In this document: positions 42,016 through 49,150 of the stretch, in pieces | Position numbering within the stretch: position 1 is the stretch's first letter | How the letters are laid out: the number at the start of each line of letters is the position of its first letter | DNA from: Bacillota bacterium | Lineage (GTDB): Bacteria; Bacillota; Clostridia; Peptostreptococcales; Anaerovoracaceae | DNA: 49,150 nucleotides | Direction: 5' to 3' | Assembly (NCBI GenBank): GCA_030536355.1 | Contig: JAUNQD010000012.1 | Location: 1 to 49,150, forward strand | Notes under the pieces: model-generated | What the model was told of the DNA's origin: nothing | The model's database searches: none | The model's input: the letters and a program-made list of their open reading frames with translations, nothing else | Translations under genes and position numbers: made by a program

Positions 42016-42946
42016 TGTTCAGCAAAGAATAGAAATTATAATAAGTGAAGAAATGAAAGGAACCAGATTGGATCTGGTTCTTTCTGCATGCCTTGAGGAG
42101 TTTTCCAGAAGTTTCATACAGAAGTTGTTTGAAAACGATAGAATATATGTGGATGGTAATGTTTGCCGTGAAAAGAAACTTAAAGCATCGGTAGGCAGCA
42201 AGGTTGCCATCGATATACCTGAACCTGAAAAACTTGAAGTTGAAGCAGAGAATATTCCTCTCGATATAGTATATGAAGATGATGATGTTCTGGTTGTGAA
42301 TAAACCTGCCGGCATGGTGGTCCATCCGGCTCCCGGTAATTATACCGGCACATTGGTCAATGCCTTGATGCATCATTGCGGTGATGATCTATCATCAATA
42401 AACGGAGTTATCAGACCCGGTATCGTTCATAGAATAGATAAAGATACCAGCGGACTTCTGATGGTGGCCAAGAACGATAGAGCACATGCATCGTTATCGC
42501 AGCAGCTGGCAGATCATTCTTTGACAAGAAAATACAGGGCTATAGTGTACAGCAATATCAAGGAAGATGATGGTACTATCGACAAACCGATAGGCAGAGA
42601 TCCATCCAATAGATTGAGAAATGCCGTAACGGACATCAACTCAAAAAATGCAGTGACTCATTACAGAGTCATTGAGCGTTTCGGAAATTACACGCTGATC
42701 GAAGCTCAACTGGAAACAGGCAGGACACATCAGATTAGAGTTCATATGTCATATATCAAACATCCTTTACTTGGAGACGAACTGTATGGACCGACTAAGA
42801 GTAAGAATGCAGCTAAACTTGGTGCAAAACGCCAGATGCTCCATGCAGGTGTTTTAGGTTTCGTTCATCCGTCTACAGGGGAGTATATGGAGTTTGATAG
42901 TCCTCTTCCGGAAGATTTTGAAAAAGTATTGGAGAAGTTAAGATGA
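42008..42946 (+). CDS. RluD-like pseudouridine synthase
   Basis: 312 residues from ATG 42008, which overlaps lspA. S4 domain at about 15-75 ('TRLDLVLSACLEEFSRSFIQKLFENDRIYVDG'), then the catalytic domain: PGIVHRIDKDTSGLLMVAKND (catalytic Asp near 139), 'ETGRTHQIRVHMSYIKHPLLGDELYGP' and 'RQMLHAGVLGFVHPSTGE'. It most resembles RluD (23S rRNA 1911/1915/1917), commonly linked to lspA in Firmicutes. A second RluA-family gene lies at 8141, so targets are probably divided between them. Confidence 0.95.
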   Translation: MSDVQQRIEIIISEEMKGTRLDLVLSACLEEFSRSFIQKLFENDRIYVDGNVCREKKLKASVGSKVAIDIPEPEKLEVEAENIPLDIVYEDDDVLVVNKPAGMVVHPAPGNYTGTLVNALMHHCGDDLSSINGVIRPGIVHRIDKDTSGLLMVAKNDRAHASLSQQLADHSLTRKYRAIVYSNIKEDDGTIDKPIGRDPSNRLRNAVTDINSKNAVTHYRVIERFGNYTLIEAQLETGRTHQIRVHMSYIKHPLLGDELYGPTKSKNAAKLGAKRQMLHAGVLGFVHPSTGEYMEFDSPLPEDFEKVLEKLR

Positions 42947-43572
42947 GCAAGATAACATTTAAACCGGGCACCATGCTCAATCCTGTTCCGGTAGTGATGG
43001 TGACATGCGGTGATGGAGAAACTAAGAATATAATTACCATAGCTTGGACCGGGATAATCAATTCAGATCCGCCTATGACATATGTGTCCGTCAGAAAAGA
43101 AAGATACTCTCATGATATAATAAAAAGAACAGGTGAATTTGTAATAAACCTGACAACAGAAGATCTGGCATTCGCTACAGACTACTGCGGTGTACGTTCA
43201 GGACGCGATGTGGATAAATTCAAGGAACAGAAGCTGACTGCAGAAAAGAGCAAGGTGGTAAAATGTCCTTCCATCGGAGAATCGCCTGTTAACATCGAGT
43301 GCCGTGTGACTGAAATCAAAGAACTGGGAACACACGATATGTTTATGGCGGAAATAGTCAGTGTTTCTGTAGATGAGGAGCTTATGGATGAGACAGGCAG
43401 GTTCTGTCTTGAAGAAGCAGGTTTACTTGCGTATAACCATGGTCATTATTTTGCATTGAGAAAGAATCCTATTGGCAAATTCGGATATTCAGTGATGAAA
43501 CCAAAGACAAAGAAGCGCCTCAATGCGCAAAAAAAGCACAACTCCGCTTATAAAGGCCGACGAAAAAGGTGA
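42943..43572 (+). CDS. Flavin reductase family protein
   Basis: 209 residues. FMN-binding split-barrel pattern: 'PVPVVMVTCGDGETKNIITIAWTGIINSDPPMTYVSVRKERYSHDIIKRTGEFVINLT', then 'CGVRSGRDVDKF' and 'NIECRVTEIKELGTHDMFMAEIV'. It belongs to the flavin reductase/flavoredoxin group that passes electrons with FMN. The C-terminal tail is very basic (KTKKRLNAQKKHNSAYKGRRKR), unusual, and may bind RNA or DNA. Its ATG overlaps the rluD-like stop (ATGA). Confidence 0.9.
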   Translation: MSKITFKPGTMLNPVPVVMVTCGDGETKNIITIAWTGIINSDPPMTYVSVRKERYSHDIIKRTGEFVINLTTEDLAFATDYCGVRSGRDVDKFKEQKLTAEKSKVVKCPSIGESPVNIECRVTEIKELGTHDMFMAEIVSVSVDEELMDETGRFCLEEAGLLAYNHGHYFALRKNPIGKFGYSVMKPKTKKRLNAQKKHNSAYKGRRKR

Positions 43573-43576
43573 TGTA

Positions 43577-43720
43577 TCAGAATCTATCACTGGTTCGCAC
43601 ATGAGCATCAGAACCGAAATCCGATTTCAGCATTCTGACACAGTTTTCACATACATGACCGGCTTTGAACGTGTAGAGATCTCCGTACGAGCAGCCGCAT
43701 AATGTGCATGACTTTTCCAT
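43577..43720 (-). CDS. Small CxxC-CxxC zinc-finger protein
   Basis: 47 residues from ATG 43720, which has GAAAGGAGGGCG upstream. CTLC (5-8) and CENC (24-27) are 15 residues apart and can hold one zinc. This is the spacing of small treble-clef or CsfB/Gin-type proteins of Firmicutes, but the remaining residues do not prove it. The tail is hydrophilic. It is convergent with the flavin reductase gene (stops four bases apart). Function unknown. Confidence 0.65.
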   Translation of the reverse strand: MEKSCTLCGCSYGDLYTFKAGHVCENCVRMLKSDFGSDAHVRTSDRF

Positions 43721-43923
43721 AGTGCGCCCTCCTTTCTGATTTGATGGATCCTTCACTGGATTCGCCTGACGATTATAATGGAGTTGTACGACCAAATTTT
43801 ATTATATATTCTAAAACCTAACAAACCATATCGAATGAGTTGTAATTTTTAAGGAGTTATTTGGAAGTTTACAGCATATTTAATAAGTTGGACTTACAGA
43901 AACGATCAATGGAGGTAACTGAT

Positions 43924-44781
43924 ATGTATGAAAAATTTATATTAAGAGATTTACCGGAAGGAAAGATCCAGGGGTATTCATGGCAATTGGAAAATCCTGA
44001 AAAGGTAGTATGCATAGTTCATGGTATAGGTGAGTACGGCGGTAGATTTGACAGAGTTGCCGAAGCATTCCGTAAGGAAAATATAGCGGTTCTCGCACAT
44101 GACCAGAGAGGACATGGAGAATCCGTAGGAAAGAAAGGACACTGTGCACCAAGAGAAGATGTTCTTGAAGATGTTAGTGCACTTTTGGAATGTGCGGAAG
44201 CCAAGTATCCCGGAAAGCCGATCGTTCTGTACGGACACAGCATGGGAGGAAATGTGACTCTTGACTACAGATCAAGAGGGCGTCTCAATGATAAACCGTG
44301 TGGATATATAATTTCAGCTCCGTGGATCAGACTGGTGAGACCTATACCGAAAGCGCTTTATGTGTTGGTAAAATCTTTGGCAAAAGTGGTTCCGCAGATG
44401 ACCATCAGTTCATCAGTAGACGAGGCAATATTGGGCAACCCTTTGTCGGTAAAACCTTACAGCACGAACCCTATGGTACATAGCAAGATTTCCGTAGCAT
44501 GTGCAGTAGATGGATTTGAGATCGGACTGGGTCTTGAAGAAGGAACTCATGAAGATAACGGAAGATCTGCAAAGATACCAACCATCTTGATGCATGGTGA
44601 TGCAGATAAGATATGTGATGTAAATGGCAGCCGTAAAATAGCAAAGCGCCTCACCGAAAAGGGAGACGCCTTTGAGTACGTTGAACTGCCGGGGCTGTAT
44701 CATGAGATCCACAATGGGAACAAAGAAAGCACCGGCGATGAAGTTATTGCTAAGATGATAGATTGGATAAAAGCTCTGTAG
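43924..44781 (+). CDS. Alpha/beta hydrolase, monoacylglycerol-lipase-like
   Basis: 285 residues from ATG 43924 (GGAGGTAACTGAT upstream; a longer frame from 43861 is possible but lacks a site). Hydrolase_4 family: 'CIVHGIGEYGGRFDRVAEAFRKENIAVLAHDQRGHGES'. The nucleophile elbow is YGHSMGG (Ser near 109), the Asp is in LMHGDADKICD and the His in LYHEIHN. It probably cleaves acylglycerols or related esters. It has no signal peptide, so it is cytoplasmic. The stop lies within the terminator hairpin. Confidence 0.9.
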   Translation: MYEKFILRDLPEGKIQGYSWQLENPEKVVCIVHGIGEYGGRFDRVAEAFRKENIAVLAHDQRGHGESVGKKGHCAPREDVLEDVSALLECAEAKYPGKPIVLYGHSMGGNVTLDYRSRGRLNDKPCGYIISAPWIRLVRPIPKALYVLVKSLAKVVPQMTISSSVDEAILGNPLSVKPYSTNPMVHSKISVACAVDGFEIGLGLEEGTHEDNGRSAKIPTILMHGDADKICDVNGSRKIAKRLTEKGDAFEYVELPGLYHEIHNGNKESTGDEVIAKMIDWIKAL

Positions 44782-44796
44782 ATCAGAGCTTTTTTA
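44769..44796. terminator. Bidirectional terminator between hydrolase and rqcH
   Basis: AAAAGCTCTG (44769-44778) pairs with CAGAGCTTTT (44784-44793), 5-nt loop, then T residues. The left arm encodes the last codons of the hydrolase gene; the stop of rqcH begins at the edge. Confidence 0.85.
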
Positions 44797-46518
44797 TTTG
44801 GTTTCAGGAAGTTTTGGTGTCACATACAGTGTTCTGTTATGATAGAAGATCACCATGCCCGGCTTAGCCCCGGAAGGTTTCTTTACATGGCGGACTTTAG
44901 TGTAGTCTACAGGCACGTTTTCTGAGTCAGCGCCTTTGCTGTGAAATGCTGCGATGGCAGCTGTTTCAAACAGATCTTCTTCTGTAGGTTCGGTGCCCTC
45001 AAGGAAGAGGATGGCGTGGGAACCCGGGATGTCCTTAGTATGGAACCACATATCCGTACCGGAGGCTTTCTTGAGAGTCAGCCAGTCGTTTTCTTTGTTG
45101 TTCCTTCCGACAAGGACTGTTTTGCCGGAAGATATAGTGTATGAATAAGGCTTAGGTTTTGAAGCCTTTTTTTGTTCCTTTCTTGTCTTGCGGAATCTGA
45201 TGAACCCTGATTCTATGAGTTCCTGCTTGATGAGATCGATTTCTTCGATGGAAGCTGCGCGGTCGATGAATGAAATTACAGAATCCAAATATTCGATCTC
45301 GCGCCCTACTTCTTCAAGCTGGACTTTCTTTTCTTTGACGGCAGTCTTAGACTTGCCGTATTTTTTATAGTAGTTCTGTGCATTCTTGGATGGCGAGAAC
45401 TTAGGATCAAGAGGTATATCCAGCTGTGAACCGTCATAATAATTGAGGACAGTTATGGATGATGAACCCGGCTTGGCCAGATGGAGGTTTGCTGTAAGCA
45501 GTTCTCCGTAGATACGATACTTCTCTGAATTCTCGGCTTTCACCAGATCTTCGTTGAGCCTCTGTGTCTTCAGCTTCAGCTTATCGAGATGTGACTTTAC
45601 TACACGCATTAGATCATTTGATTTTTGTTTGATGGTATTGGAAGATTCTCTGTGACTGAAGAAGTATGCAGCAGCTTCGCTTAATGTATCGAACTCGATA
45701 GCATCATAGGAATTTTCATATACGCTAAGCGGAGTGATATGAAAATCAACCGGCTTGCCTGTTTCATCAACGTATACCACAGGTGATGGCTTGCCTTCAT
45801 CTATGGAATAGATGATGCTGCGAAGCGCATCGAAGCATGCATCAGGATCATAGACATCAGGATCGCCGGAGGCACTGTCTGCAGCAGCGATGCTTTCGGC
45901 GAGAGCCGGAGAGATCCCCTGGACTTCAGACATGATAGCCCTTTCCGGCTGGAGTTCCGAAGAGGTGAGCCTTTGCATATCATCGGCTGTTATCTCAGTA
46001 AACGGAGTCTTTTCCTGTGCAGGCGGGTATTGATATGCCTTGCCCGGCAGGATCTGTCTGGCTCTGTTGACATCGATGGATACGTGTTTGATGCTGTCGA
46101 TGATCTTGTCTGTCGCCATGTCTATGAGCAGGATGTTGCTGTGCTTGCCCATCAGTTCGATGATAAGCTTCTTGTTCACCGAAAAGCCCAGTTCATTGAC
46201 TGTCTCCATGATGATCTCGATGATACGGTCGTTTTCGTGCTGGACGATATCGCTGATACGGGCGGCAGACAGATGTTTGCGAAGGACCATACAGAACACA
46301 GGCGGTTCAGGTGGATTTTCGGGAGTTTCATTCACCAGATAGGCAGCGGAATGATTTCCGGCAGATGAGATGAAAAGCTTCTGTTTGCCTTGCTTAGTGT
46401 GTATGTTAAAAAGCAGCTGCTCAGGCTGCGGCTGATATATCTTTTCTATCTTACCGAGAGTCAGTTTGTCTCGGAATTCTTTCACTGCGGCGTATGTGAC
46501 CATGCCGTCAAAGGACAT
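44794..46518 (-). CDS. rqcH: Ribosome quality control protein RqcH (NFACT/Fbp54 family)
   Basis: 574 residues. In bacteria RqcH binds stalled 50S subunits and adds alanine tails that target the nascent chain for degradation, a route parallel to tmRNA. NFACT-N: 'MSFDGMVTYAAVKEFRDKLTLGKIEKIYQPQPEQLLFNIHTK', 'MVLRKHLSAARI', 'ELMGKHSNILLID'. The middle coiled coil is at about 290-420. The NFACT-R domain: 'SSGKTVLVGRNNKENDWLTLKKASGTDMWFHTKDIPGSHAILF'. Older names call it fibronectin-binding protein. GAGGAGGAAAC lies before the ATG. smpB/ssrA are also in this window. Confidence 0.96.
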   Translation of the reverse strand: MSFDGMVTYAAVKEFRDKLTLGKIEKIYQPQPEQLLFNIHTKQGKQKLFISSAGNHSAAYLVNETPENPPEPPVFCMVLRKHLSAARISDIVQHENDRIIEIIMETVNELGFSVNKKLIIELMGKHSNILLIDMATDKIIDSIKHVSIDVNRARQILPGKAYQYPPAQEKTPFTEITADDMQRLTSSELQPERAIMSEVQGISPALAESIAAADSASGDPDVYDPDACFDALRSIIYSIDEGKPSPVVYVDETGKPVDFHITPLSVYENSYDAIEFDTLSEAAAYFFSHRESSNTIKQKSNDLMRVVKSHLDKLKLKTQRLNEDLVKAENSEKYRIYGELLTANLHLAKPGSSSITVLNYYDGSQLDIPLDPKFSPSKNAQNYYKKYGKSKTAVKEKKVQLEEVGREIEYLDSVISFIDRAASIEEIDLIKQELIESGFIRFRKTRKEQKKASKPKPYSYTISSGKTVLVGRNNKENDWLTLKKASGTDMWFHTKDIPGSHAILFLEGTEPTEEDLFETAAIAAFHSKGADSENVPVDYTKVRHVKKPSGAKPGMVIFYHNRTLYVTPKLPETK

Positions 46519-46543
46519 ATATGTTTCCTCCTCGCAAGTTTTG

Positions 46544-46552
46544 TGTTATACT
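46544..46552 (+). promoter_or_regulatory. Extended -10 promoter of yicC
   Basis: TGTTATACT; no recognisable -35. About 35 bp before the yicC ATG. It lies in the 68-bp gap between divergent rqcH and yicC. Confidence 0.5.
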
Positions 46553-46586
46553 ATATTATCACACTTAGAAACAGAATGGAGAAAAA

Positions 46587-47471
46587 ATGATCAAAAGTAT
46601 GACAGGTTTCGGCCGCGGCGAGTATTCCGACGGCAAGAGAAACATAACAGCAGAAATAAAAACAGTAAATCATCGTTATGCGGACATCAATATCAAGATG
46701 CCTAAGAGATATTCTTTCGCAGAGGAAAAGCTCAAATCCCTCATCAGAAAGAATGTAAAGCGCGGTAAGGCTGAAGTAAGCATTATCGTGGAAAGCCTCA
46801 CAGAGGACGATATGCTTATCAAGCTCAATACGCTGGCAGCAGATCAGTACATGAAGAACTTGGTAACTTTGAGAGATACATATGAGCTGGCAGGAGATAT
46901 AGATATCAGATTGCTGGCATCTATGCCTGACGTTATGAAGGCTATCCCTGACGTTGCGGACGAAGACGAAGTGATGACTGTTATGGAAAAGGCAGTGACC
47001 CTTGCAGCTGAGAATCTTGATAATATGAGAGTGGCCGAAGGTGAAAAACTAGCACAGGATCTTTTGATGCGCGGACAGATGATCAGAGATATCGTGTCAA
47101 AGATCGAAGAACGCGCTCCTATGGTAGTGAAGGACTATACAGATAAGATGTATGCCCGTATCAAAGAGCTGCTGGAAGACGGAGTGGATATTCCTGAAGA
47201 AAGGATCCTCGTTGAAGCAGCGGTTTTCGCAGATAAATCAAATATCACAGAAGAACTTGTCAGATTGGACAGCCACATGAAGCAGCTGGCTGATATCCTG
47301 ACTAAGAGTAAGGAACCTGTAGGTAAAAAACTGGATTTCCTTGTTCAGGAAATGAACAGAGAAGCTAACACTATTGGATCCAAGGCAAACGACCTTGAAA
47401 TCACTTCACTCATGCTGGAAACAAAAAGTGAGATAGAAAAGATACGCGAACAGGTACAAAATATCGAATAA
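46587..47471 (+). CDS. yicC: YicC-family endoribonuclease
   Basis: 294 residues. N-terminal 'MIKSMTGFGRGEYSDGKRNITAEIKTVNHRYADINIKMPKR' and C-terminal 'KKLDFLVQEMNREANTIGSKANDLEITSLMLETKSEIEKIREQVQNIE' are family hallmarks. E. coli YicC and Firmicute relatives act in RNA turnover as endoribonucleases. It is commonly followed by gmk and rpoZ, as here. Confidence 0.95.
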   Translation: MIKSMTGFGRGEYSDGKRNITAEIKTVNHRYADINIKMPKRYSFAEEKLKSLIRKNVKRGKAEVSIIVESLTEDDMLIKLNTLAADQYMKNLVTLRDTYELAGDIDIRLLASMPDVMKAIPDVADEDEVMTVMEKAVTLAAENLDNMRVAEGEKLAQDLLMRGQMIRDIVSKIEERAPMVVKDYTDKMYARIKELLEDGVDIPEERILVEAAVFADKSNITEELVRLDSHMKQLADILTKSKEPVGKKLDFLVQEMNREANTIGSKANDLEITSLMLETKSEIEKIREQVQNIE

Positions 47472-47486
47472 TGGTCAATATTATTC

Positions 47487-47515
47487 TTGAAGTAATGATT
47501 TATTAATGGTAAAAT
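47487..47515 (+). promoter_or_regulatory. gmk promoter
   Basis: -35 TTGAAG (47487-47492), 17-bp spacer, extended -10 TGGTAAAAT (TAAAAT at 47510-47515). The gap of 81 bp after yicC has no terminator, so gmk can also be read from the yicC promoter. Confidence 0.6.
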
Positions 47516-47552
47516 ATATCAGTTACAGTTTAGATATTTCAGGAGAAGACGC

Positions 47553-48167
47553 ATGACAAAAGGTAAACTGTTCGTTATCTCGGGTCCGTCCGGTGCAGGT
47601 AAGGGAACTATCTGTAAGGAGATCCTGGATGAAGATAAGACGCTGAAACTGTCAGTCTCGATGACTACAAGAAAACCGAGAGAAGGGGAAATAGACGGAG
47701 TGCATTATCACTTCGTAGATCATTCTGCTTTCATATCTCTGATAGCTGAAGATGGGTTCATGGAATATGCCGATGTTTATGGTAATTTCTACGGAACGCC
47801 TAAGAAGCAAGTCATGGACTGGATGGCTGAAGGCATCAACGTCATCCTTGAAATAGATGTACAGGGCGCTTTGCAGATCAAGAAATCTTATCCCGAAGGG
47901 ATATTTATCTTCATTCTGCCGCCGTCCATCGATGAACTGAAGAACCGCATACTTGGAAGGGGCTCTGAGACCGAAGAGACCATGGCCAGAAGACTGGGAG
48001 CTGCTCTTAAGGAGATATCGTCAATAGATGAATATGATTACAGGGTAGTTAACGAAGATCTGCAGGATGCTGTGGGTCGTGTCAAAGCGATAATATCCGC
48101 AGAACACAGCAAGATCAACGATGAAGAGGTCGAGAGGATAATCAATAGATATAAGGAGGAATTATAA
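47553..48167 (+). CDS. gmk: Guanylate kinase
   Basis: GMP + ATP to GDP + ADP. 204 residues. P-loop GPSGAGKGT (about 11-19), GMP-binding 'VSMTTRKPREGEIDGVHYHF', 'EYADVYGNFYGTP', 'ILEIDVQGALQIK', lid 'RILGRGSETEETMARRL'. AGGAGAAG before the ATG. The stop overlaps the rpoZ start by one base (TAATG). Confidence 0.98.
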   Translation: MTKGKLFVISGPSGAGKGTICKEILDEDKTLKLSVSMTTRKPREGEIDGVHYHFVDHSAFISLIAEDGFMEYADVYGNFYGTPKKQVMDWMAEGINVILEIDVQGALQIKKSYPEGIFIFILPPSIDELKNRILGRGSETEETMARRLGAALKEISSIDEYDYRVVNEDLQDAVGRVKAIISAEHSKINDEEVERIINRYKEEL

Positions 48168-48367
48168 TGTTATATCCATCCATCAATGAAATAAGAGAAA
48201 AGGTAGACAGCAAATACACTCTGGTGATACTGGCTGCCAAGAGATCAAGAGACATCACAGAAGGTATCCCTAAGCTGACTGAAGAAGATGTAGATAAACC
48301 TGTTTCTATCGCAGCTAATGAAATCGCAGAAGACTTGATCACATACAGAGAAACCATGGAAGACTAG
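48167..48367 (+). CDS. rpoZ: RNA polymerase omega subunit
   Basis: 66 residues, 'MLYPSINEIREKVDSKYTLVILAAKRSRDITEG...KPVSIAANEIAEDLITY', typical omega. Helps assemble RNA polymerase. Translationally coupled to gmk, with AAGGAGGAATTATA as ribosome site inside the gmk end. Confidence 0.97.
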   Translation: MLYPSINEIREKVDSKYTLVILAAKRSRDITEGIPKLTEEDVDKPVSIAANEIAEDLITYRETMED

Positions 48368-48426
48368 TGTAAAGGTGATTTTGTAGATAAATCCGAAGAA
48401 ATGATTTGATATCAGACGAAAAATAT

Positions 48427-48467
48427 CCCCTGCTTATGGAAGAATAGATATATACCATAAGGAGGGG
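48427..48467 (+). promoter_or_regulatory. Hairpin sequestering the LytTR gene's ribosome site
   Basis: CCCCTGCTTATGG (48427-48439) pairs with CCATAAGGAGGGG (48455-48467): 12 of 13 positions pair, with one G-G mismatch and a 15-nt loop. GGAGGGG is the ribosome site of the ATG at 48475 (7-nt spacing) and is fully inside the stem. This would block translation unless the stem opens. Confidence 0.6.
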
Positions 48468-48474
48468 AATTATT

Positions 48475-48855
48475 ATGTCAGAGCTTATTATCAAAAAACG
48501 TCAGGCGGTTTTCGTGTTCCGCGTGGAAGATATAGTTTATATGGAGAAAAACCTTCGTAAGATACGGCTTCATGCTAAAATGTGTGGGTGTGAGAAATAT
48601 GAAGAGATAGAGTTTTACGGAAGGTTTTCTGAGATTATTTCACAGCTTGATGATAGGTTCATGTATTGCCATAGGAGCTATGTGATAAACATGGATGAGA
48701 TCGTTTGGATGCGCGGTCGTGAAATATTCATATTACCGGATATCAGGATATATATGGGCAAAGATGCATACGGCAGAGCAAGGAGAGTGTTCGAACAATA
48801 TCTCAATAAAAAATATCCTGAAAAGGCGTTGAAAAATGCAAAGTTTTTCTTGTAA
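48475..48855 (+). CDS. Stand-alone LytTR-domain DNA-binding protein
   Basis: 126 residues, nearly all LytTR domain: 'FRVEDIVYMEKNLRKIRLHAK', 'FYGRFSEIISQLDDRFMYCHRSYVINMDEIVWMRGREIFILPDIRIYMGKDAYGRARRVFEQYL'. No receiver or membrane domain is attached. Single-domain LytTR regulators usually control nearby or self genes, often in partnership with a membrane inhibitor; none is seen in the window. Its ribosome site is in a stable hairpin. It lies between rpoZ and rpsB. Confidence 0.9.
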   Translation: MSELIIKKRQAVFVFRVEDIVYMEKNLRKIRLHAKMCGCEKYEEIEFYGRFSEIISQLDDRFMYCHRSYVINMDEIVWMRGREIFILPDIRIYMGKDAYGRARRVFEQYLNKKYPEKALKNAKFFL

Positions 48856-48878
48856 TCAAGGGAGTTTTGTAGTATAGT
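48850..48878 (+). promoter_or_regulatory. rpsB promoter
   Basis: -35 TTGTAA (48850-48855, overlapping the LytTR stop codon), 17-bp spacer, -10 TATAGT (48873-48878). Start near 48885 gives a leader of about 140 nt. Confidence 0.6.
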
Positions 48879-48884
48879 TATCGT

Positions 48885-49150
<266 letters not shown>

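Overview
The window looks like chromosomal DNA of a low-GC Gram-positive anaerobe in the class Clostridia. The evidence is the gene content and order: ylxM-ffh-rpsP-KH-rimM-trmD, yggS-sepF-divIVA-lspA, gmk-rpoZ, the 3H-domain NAD regulator NiaR, RqcH, strong GGAGG ribosome sites and TTGACA/TATAAT or TGnTATAAT promoters. A Peptostreptococcales/Anaerovoracaceae-type gut or oral organism is my guess; I cannot fix the genus. Most of the window is ordinary core genome. There is one small accessory insertion, at ssrA, and one decayed transporter.

Layout. 0.1-6.6 kb: uvrB-uvrA behind a probable LexA box, then nicotinate phosphoribosyltransferase. 6.6-8.0 kb (minus): class II aldolase and a small anchored protein. 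8.1-12.0 kb: an RluA-type pseudouridine synthase, three tandem signal-peptidase-I-like genes of which the outer two lack both catalytic residues, smpB, a small coiled-coil protein and ssrA (tmRNA). 12.0-14.72 kb: an island between two 15-bp copies of the tmRNA 3' end, carrying a metallophosphoesterase and an AlbA_2/GHKL-type ATPase but no integrase. 14.8-29.4 kb: metabolic and transport genes (EamA exporter, truncated MFS gene, HutG-like hydrolase, GntP permease, UppP, crotonase, GNAT, a GNAT-Nudix fusion, VOC protein, membrane MerR regulator, RelBE-type toxin-antitoxin, LOG protein, HD hydrolase, CoA transferase, B12-radical SAM protein). 29.4-34 kb: de novo NAD synthesis, nadA diverging from nadB-nadC-niaR-DUF554 across a palindrome that holds the -35 of both promoters. 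34-41.5 kb: an Fe-S protein, then the SRP/ribosome-maturation operon and the division cluster yggS-sepF-divIVA. 41.5-49.15 kb: lspA, an RluD-like synthase, flavin reductase, hydrolase, rqcH, yicC, gmk-rpoZ, a stand-alone LytTR regulator whose ribosome site is buried in a hairpin, and the start of rpsB.

How the genes work together. smpB, ssrA and rqcH cover ribosome rescue by two routes (tmRNA tagging and alanine tailing). The lipoprotein and type I signal peptidases, UppP and the SepF/DivIVA cluster serve the envelope and division. nadA, nadB, nadC and the nicotinate phosphoribosyltransferase give both NAD synthesis and salvage, with NiaR as the likely sensor. The most notable items are the degenerate signal-peptidase paralogs, the integrase-less ssrA island with its two-gene cargo, the hairpin over the LytTR ribosome site, the 20-bp inverted repeat around the ylxM-ffh promoter, and the membrane MerR regulator with a 19-bp-spacer promoter.
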